A DNA stretch of 8,584 nucleotides from CAZFBR01 sp035353495 [NCBI: uncultured bacterium]. GTDB taxonomy: Bacteria > DAOPZR01. Made by a program: the position numbers and the translations under genes. Positions 6,668-8,584 of the stretch are shown one piece after another. Location: NCBI GenBank assembly GCA_964517215.1, contig CAZFBR010000151.1:1-8584 (forward strand), given 5' to 3'. Positions within the stretch are counted from its first letter, which is position 1; the number at the start of each line of letters is the position of its first letter. The notes below the pieces were generated by a model. That model did no database searches and was not told where the DNA came from. It saw only the letters and a list, made by a program, of their open reading frames with translations.

Positions 6668-8583
6668 TGGCACGTCAGCTCAATATCTGGCTTGCCGACC
6701 TGACGCACACGGGGGCGGGGCGACTGGCCACAGAGAATATGCCGCTCAACCTCGGCATGCTTGCTGCCTATGTGTCGGTTCGCTTCGCTGACGCGGTGCG
6801 GGTGCGCTTGTTCAAGTATCCGGATAAACTGCTGACGGCTCTACAGGGGGACGAAACGTGCGATCTGTTCGGCTGCAGCGCCTATGTCTGGAATGATGCG
6901 CTGGGCGAATGGTTTTGCAGCACAGCGAAACGGCTGCGCCCCGGCATCGTCACGGTACGCGGCGGCTGGAACTTTCCACTGCTGCCGGTACTGCAACAGG
7001 CGTACCTGCGGGCTCATCCCGGTACCGATGTTTTCTGCCGCTACGAAGGTGAACCGGCGCTGTCGGGAATCGTGGAGCGGCTGCTGGCGGGAAATAATCC
7101 GACCGGTGCGCCGCTCGCCGGCTGCGCGTTTCTTCATGACGGCGAAATGGTCAGCGGCGACGTAGTTCCGCGCCTGACCTCGCTGGAGAACATCCCATCG
7201 CCGTACACCGGCGGACTGCTCGACGAATTTTTCGACGGCAGGTTGACGCCGCTGCTGGAGACGACGCGCGGCTGCCCCTTTACCTGCAATTACTGCAACA
7301 ACGCCGACCGCCATTACAGCCGTGTGGTCAGCGTGCCGACAGCGCGCGTGCTGGAGGAGCTGCGCTATATCGCCCCGCGTGCCGCCGCCTGCGGCGTGCG
7401 CAACCTGATCATCGCGGACACCAATTTCGGGATGTACGAGCGCGACGTGGCAGTGGCGGACGAAATGCGCCGGCTGCAGGAACGCTACGGCTGGCCGCTC
7501 GGCGTGGTCGCGTCGACCGGCAAGCAGCAGATCCCGCGCGTGGCGGCCGTGGCGGGGAAACTTGCCGGCGGGCTGATCGTCAGCATGTCGGTGCAGTCGC
7601 TCAATCCGGCAACGATGCGCCTGATCGGCCGGGAAAACCTCGACGACGGCGTGTATGCCGGGCTGTCGCGCGAGCTGGCAGTGCGCAACCTCGCCCAGCT
7701 CGCCGAGGTCATCGTCCCGCTGCCGGAAGAGACGCTCACCTCATATCGGCACGGCGTACGCCGGCTGATCGCGCTCGGGGCGACGCGGGTGATCTCCTAC
7801 ACGCTGCAGATGAACAACGGCACCCCCTACACGGACCCGGCATACCGTGAGCGTTTCGGCTACCGCACCGCCTGGCGGCTGATCCCGTTCGATTTCGGCG
7901 AATACGGCGGGGAGCGGGTCTTCGATGCCGAGCAAGTGGGAATTGCCACCGGTACACTCTCGTTTGACGACTACCTTGCCGTGCGCCGGTTCGCGCTGCT
8001 GACCGAACTGCTGTACAACAACGCCATTCTGGCTGAACTGCTGCGCTGGTACTGCGACCGCGGCGGCGATGTGGTCGATTTCCTCGAGCTGGCGGAGCAG
8101 GCGCTGCCGCAGGCGCCGGCTGCGGTGCGCGCCGTGTTCGACAGTTTCACCGCGGAAACGCAGAACGAACTGTTCCCGGACCGCGTGGCACTCGAGGCAT
8201 TTTACGATCAGCCGGAGAACTACGCCCGGCTGCTGCGCGGTGAAATCGGCGGCAATGTTATCTTCCGGCACAAGGCAATGATGCTGCGCGACGCACTGAC
8301 CGCGTGGATCGCGTTCACGTTCGATCTTGCCCGCCGGGATCTGTCCGCAGCGGCAGCGGCGGAACTTGCCGATGTGCGAGAATACGCCGCAGCGCGGCTC
8401 GACGGCCTGTTCGACGGGAAAGCAGAGAAGGCCATCGAGCGGCGGTTGCAGCATGACGTGAGCGGCTGGCTGGCGAGTCCAGTGGGCACGCCGCTCGCCG
8501 GTTACCGGCAACAGGAGACGTGCCGCACCATATTTTCGTTTGCGGAACGGCAACAGATTGAGCGTGACGATCTGTTCACACGC
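6667..8583 (+). CDS. Cobalamin-binding-type radical SAM protein (3' end outside window)
   Basis: A continuous frame from the ATG at 6667 gives 639 residues without a stop and leaves the window. Residues 1-140 look like the N-terminal Rossmann domain of B12-type radical SAM proteins: MPLNLGMLAAYV (25-36), LFGCSAYVWND (67-77), VRGGWN (97-102) and CRYEGEPAL (124-132). LENIPSPY (173-180) is the usual linker. The radical SAM motif is TTRGC203-PFT-C207-NY-C210, followed by IIADTNFG (248-255) and SMSVQSLNP (306-314). The DxHxxG cobalamin motif is absent, as in many members, so cobalamin binding is inferred. The last 200 residues are helical in character and not assignable. Relatives carry out C-methylation, ring formation or other radical steps. 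Here a sugar or glycan substrate is suggested only by the neighbours. The start follows GGGAG at 6651-6655 and overlaps the upstream TAA by one base. Confidence 0.87.
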   Translation, partial: MARQLNIWLADLTHTGAGRLATENMPLNLGMLAAYVSVRFADAVRVRLFKYPDKLLTALQGDETCDLFGCSAYVWNDALGEWFCSTAKRLRPGIVTVRGGWNFPLLPVLQQAYLRAHPGTDVFCRYEGEPALSGIVERLLAGNNPTGAPLAGCAFLHDGEMVSGDVVPRLTSLENIPSPYTGGLLDEFFDGRLTPLLETTRGCPFTCNYCNNADRHYSRVVSVPTARVLEELRYIAPRAAACGVRNLIIADTNFGMYERDVAVADEMRRLQERYGWPLGVVASTGKQQIPRVAAVAGKLAGGLIVSMSVQSLNPATMRLIGRENLDDGVYAGLSRELAVRNLAQLAEVIVPLPEETLTSYRHGVRRLIALGATRVISYTLQMNNGTPYTDPAYRERFGYRTAWRLIPFDFGEYGGERVFDAEQVGIATGTLSFDDYLAVRRFALLTELLYNNAILAELLRWYCDRGGDVVDFLELAEQALPQAPAAVRAVFDSFTAETQNELFPDRVALEAFYDQPENYARLLRGEIGGNVIFRHKAMMLRDALTAWIAFTFDLARRDLSAAAAAELADVREYAAARLDGLFDGKAEKAIERRLQHDVSGWLASPVGTPLAGYRQQETCRTIFSFAERQQIERDDLFTR

Positions 8584-8584
8584 T

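Noticed and set aside
7741-8553. 270-codon open frame on the - strand opposite the B12-type radical SAM gene
   Set aside because: The + strand frame is continuous with clear family motifs; the antisense frame has none.

Overview
The window is GC-rich coding DNA from an unplaced bacterium, most likely Gram-negative. The reasons are a WbqC-like and a NeuB-like protein, gene types usual in O-antigen, capsule or flagellin-glycan loci, and strong G/C preference at third codon positions. Nothing in it fixes the genus. Every supported gene lies on the + strand, and there is no non-coding base between the first and last gene.

Layout: (1) 3-311, C-terminal end of a WbqC-like protein, cut by the left edge. 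(2) 308-1276, a radical SAM enzyme with a reduced SPASM/twitch-type C-terminus. (3) 1273-2343, a NeuB-family nonulosonic (sialic-type) acid synthase with its C-terminal SAF domain. (4) 2340-3323, a second radical SAM enzyme of the same architecture. (5) 3323-4240, a class I SAM-dependent methyltransferase. (6, 7) 4237-5394 and 5391-6005, two consecutive ORFs that read as the N- and C-terminal halves of one GT-B-like glycosyltransferase or surface-carbohydrate protein. (8) 6002-6667, a PIG-L/LmbE-type deacetylase. (9) 6667 to the right edge, a large radical SAM protein of the cobalamin-binding type, cut by the edge after 639 codons. Six of the eight junctions are 4-base ATGA overlaps and two are 1-base overlaps (TGATG, TAATG). 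This is the middle of one long, translationally coupled operon. No promoter, terminator, RNA gene, mobile element, CRISPR array or notable repeat is visible.

Working together (inference): NeuB would condense phosphoenolpyruvate with a six-carbon amino sugar to make a nine-carbon keto sugar acid. The PIG-L protein could remove an N-acyl group, the methyltransferase could add a methyl, and the three radical SAM enzymes could carry out hard steps such as alcohol oxidation, epimerisation, deoxygenation or C-methylation on a sugar or its lipid- or nucleotide-linked form. The split GT-B pair would be the transfer step. No CMP-sugar synthetase (NeuA), hydrolysing epimerase (NeuC), flippase or polymerase lies inside the window, so the pathway is incomplete here. 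The most interesting points are the two twitch-type radical SAM enzymes flanking neuB, the clean split of the GT-B protein, and the combination of three radical SAM enzymes with a sialic-acid-type synthase.
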